DNA of 64,000 nucleotides from Cervus elaphus (taxonomy: Eukaryota; Chordata; Mammalia; Artiodactyla; Cervidae). Under the pieces are notes generated by a model. That model had not been told where the DNA came from. It did no database searches and saw only the letters and a list, made by a program, of their open reading frames with translations. The position numbers and the translations under genes are program-made. Shown here in pieces: positions 61,979 through 64,000 of this stretch; within the stretch, counting starts at the first letter, position 1, and each line of letters begins with the position of its first letter. The stretch is taken from contig NW_025316735.1 of the NCBI RefSeq assembly GCF_910594005.1, forward strand, positions 124,001-188,000. Reading direction: 5' to 3'.

Positions 61979-63206
61979 TCAAAAATGCGAGCAGCAAAAA
62001 AAAAAAAAAAAGACCAGGAGCATGATATGGTGTGAAAAATGCGAGGAGCATGAAAAGGTGTGAAAAATGTGAGGAGCAAAAAAAAAAAAAAAAAGACCAG
62101 GAACATGAAAAGGTGTGAAAAATGCGAGGAGCAAAAAAAAAAAAAGAAAAAAGACCAGGAGCATGAAAATGTGTGAAAAATGCGAGCAGCAAAAAAAAAA
62201 AAAAAGAGCAGGAGCATGAAAAGGTGTGAAAAATGCGAGGAGCAAAAAAAAAAAAAAAAAGAAAGCCCAGGAGCATGAAAAGGTGTGAAAAATGCGAGGA
62301 GCATGAAAACTTGTGAAAAATGCAAGGAGCATGAAAACTTGTGAAAAATGCAAGGAGCATGAAGAGGTGTGAAAAATGCGAGGAGCATGAAAAGGTGTGA
62401 AAATTCGAGGAGCAAAAAAAAAAAAAAAAAAAGACCAGGAGCATGAAAAGGTGTGAAAAATGTGAGGAGCAAAAAAAAAAAAAAAAAAGACAAGGAGCAT
62501 GAAAAGGTGTCAAAAATGCGAGGAGCAAAAAAAAAAAAAAAAGACCAGGAGCATGATATGGTGTGAAAAATGCGAGGAGCATGAAAAGGTGTGAAAAATG
62601 TGAGGAGCAAAAAAAAAAAAAAAAGAAAGCCCAGGAGCATGAAAAGGTGTGAAAAATGCGAGGAGCATGAAAACTTGTGAAAAATGCGAGGAGCATGAAA
62701 ACTTGTGAAAAATGCGAGGAGCATGAAGAGGTGTGAAAAATGCAAGGAGCATGAAAAGGTGTGGAAATTCGAGGAGCCAAAAAAAAAAAAAGAAAAAAGA
62801 CCAGGAGCATGAAAAGGTGTGAAAAATTTGAGGAGCAAAAAAAAAAGAAAAGACCAGGAGCATGAAAAGGTGTGAAAAATGCGAGCAGCAAAAAAAAAAA
62901 AAAAAAGACCAGGAGCATGAAAAGGTGTGAAAAATGCGAGGAGCATGAAAACTTGTGAAAAATGCAAGGAGCATGAAAACTTGTGAAAAATGCGAGGAGC
63001 ATGAAGAGGTGTGAAAAATGCGAGGAGCATGAAAAGGTGTGAAAATTCGAGGAGCAAAAAAAAAAAAAAAAAAAGACCAGGAGCATGAAAAGGTGTGAAA
63101 AATGTGAGGAGCAAAAAAAAAAAAAAAAAGACCAGGAGCATGAAAAGGTGTAAAAAATGTGAAGAGCAAAAAAAAAATAAAAAAAGACAAGGAGCATGAA
63201 ATGGTG
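61979..63206 (+). repeat. 1,228-bp tandem repeat, copy 1
   Basis: Consists of a 531-bp B-A part (61979-62509) and a 697-bp A-B part (62510-63206). The A-B part ends with an extra gacc K plus tgtaaaaaatg unit before the B box. That makes it about 56 bp (two units) longer than the related 641-bp A-A part at 53725. Confidence 0.88.
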
Positions 63207-64000
63207 TCAAAAATGCGAGCAGCAAAAAAAAAAAAAAAAGACCAGGAGCATGATATGGTGTGAAAAATGCGAGGAGCATGAAAAGGTGTGAAAAATGTGA
63301 GGAGCAAAAAAAAAAAAAAAAAGACCAGGAACATGAAAAGGTGTGAAAAATGCGAGGAGCAAAAAAAAAAAAAGAAAAAAGACCAGGAGCATGAAAATGT
63401 GTGAAAAATGCGAGCAGCAAAAAAAAAAAAAAAGAGCAGGAGCATGAAAAGGTGTGAAAAATGCGAGGAGCAAAAAAAAAAAAAAAAGAAAGCCCAGGAG
63501 CATGAAAAGGTGTGAAAAATGCGAGGAGCATGAAAACTTGTGAAAAATGCAAGGAGCATGAAAACTTGTGAAAAATGCAAGGAGCATGAAGAGGTGTGAA
63601 AAATGCGAGGAGCATGAAAAGGTGTGAAAATTCGAGGAGCAAAAAAAAAAAAAAAAAAAGACCAGGAGCATGAAAAGGTGTGAAAAATGTGAGGAGCAAA
63701 AAAAAAAAAAAAAAAGACAAGGAGCATGAAAAGGTGTCAAAAATGCGAGGAGCAAAAAAAAAAAAAAAAGACCAGGAGCATGATATGGTGTGAAAAATGC
63801 GAGGAGCATGAAAAGGTGTGAAAAATGTGAGGAGCAAAAAAAAAAAAAAAAGAAAGCCCAGGAGCATGAAAAGGTGTGAAAAATGCGAGGAGCATGAAAA
63901 CTTGTGAAAAATGCGAGGAGCATGAAAACTTGTGAAAAATGCGAGGAGCATGAAGAGGTGTGAAAAATGCAAGGAGCATGAAAAGGTGTGGAAATTCGAG
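63207..64000 (+). repeat. 1,228-bp tandem repeat, copy 2 (cut by window end)
   Basis: Repeats 61979-62772 in the same order: a 530-bp B-A part (63207-63736), then the start of the A-headed part up to ggaaattcgag at the last base. The array clearly continues past the window. Confidence 0.88.

Larger units (their letters stand above)
1..64000 (+). repeat. 28-bp satellite array filling the window
   Basis: The entire window is a head-to-tail array with a period of about 28 bp. The M consensus starts gaggagcatgaaaagg and ends gtgtgaaaaatgc (12 A, 10 G, 4 T, 2 C). Interspersed K units keep gaggagc but carry a long A run and a short tail. Dividing the window by 28 gives about 2,290 units. All units have the same orientation. 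There is no stretch above about 100 bp that is not M or K, so every region outside the named blocks below is also this satellite. The array runs off both ends of the window. Nested higher-order structure and CpG-decay variants are what satellite DNA evolving by unequal exchange would show. I do not recognise the family and cannot assign an organism. Confidence 0.98.

Noticed and set aside
1..64000. CRISPR array (28-bp repeats separated by spacers)
   Set aside because: Repeats are mostly directly adjacent, the separators are A runs rather than unique spacers, the repeat varies, and there is no leader or cas gene.
1..64000. Poly-A tails of retroposed elements
   Set aside because: The A runs recur every one to three units inside the repeat, are bounded by the same anchor and short tails, and are not preceded by any element body or target-site duplication. 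Intermediates explain them as altered M units.
1..64000. Telomeric or subtelomeric repeat
   Set aside because: No short TTAGGG-like repeat on either strand, and the 28-bp unit has no such core.
1..64000. CENP-B box or other known centromere motif
   Set aside because: I looked for the TTCG...CGGGA pattern and found no match in M or K. A centromeric role stays possible but has no sequence support here.
1..64000. G-quadruplex array
   Set aside because: G runs in the unit are only GG. The few GGGG or longer runs (for example near 18,914 and 26,166) are isolated single-unit changes.
1..64000. Assembly artefact (collapsed or chimeric repeat) as the source of the whole pattern
   Set aside because: Private substitutions mark individual copies and nested duplications have consistent offsets (5,060, 8,231, 1,228 bp), so real structure is likely. 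Single junctions and A-run lengths could still be wrong and need reads.

Overview
The whole 64 kb window is one uninterrupted block of tandem satellite DNA. I find no supportable gene, RNA gene, transposon or unique sequence in it. The basic period is about 28 bp and every unit points the same way: the + strand is purine-rich and I see no inverted copy. The kind of array (tens of kb, nested higher-order repeats, CpG-decay variants) suggests a eukaryotic chromosome, probably heterochromatic, pericentromeric or sex/B-chromosome satellite. Nothing here identifies a taxon.

The array uses two kinds of unit. M units (exact copies at 2172-2199 and 2200-2227) begin gaggagcatgaaaagg and end gtgtgaaaaatgc. 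K units keep the gaggagc anchor but replace the rest with a run of about 9-28 A and a short tail (gacg, gacc, gaaaagacc, gaaaaaagacc, gaaagccc or gacaagg). K units are about 24-36 bp long, so the anchor recurs at roughly 28 bp whether the unit is M or K. Intermediates in the left part show that K arose from M by A-run expansion.

Layout. Positions 1-22.4 kb are a mosaic of large blocks named here U, R, T, S and V. Each occurs two to five times, with older-looking variants and K tails of both gacg and gacc type. Two large duplications are visible: about 5.03-9.26 kb matches about 13.26-17.51 kb, and a 5,060-bp unit 16,157-21,216 is repeated from 21,217. From about 22.43 kb to the end, gacg-tailed K units disappear and the array becomes a regular higher-order repeat. 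Its units are delimited by two related marker boxes: A (ggtgtcaaaaatgcgagg) and B (gaaatggtgtcaaaaatg followed by cgagcagc). Box-to-box units are about 0.53-1.6 kb, including four copies of a 949-bp unit and a 1,228-bp tandem duplication at the right end.

The very long open reading frames on the - strand (up to 3,149 codons) are a composition effect. The consensus unit has no tca, tta or cta on the + strand, so all three - frames stay open at once. They end only where a unit has mutated to tca or cta, and those stops are also the best landmarks of the repeat structure. Nothing in the window acts as a gene set. Its possible biology is structural: chromatin, recombination, or transcription of a strand-asymmetric satellite.
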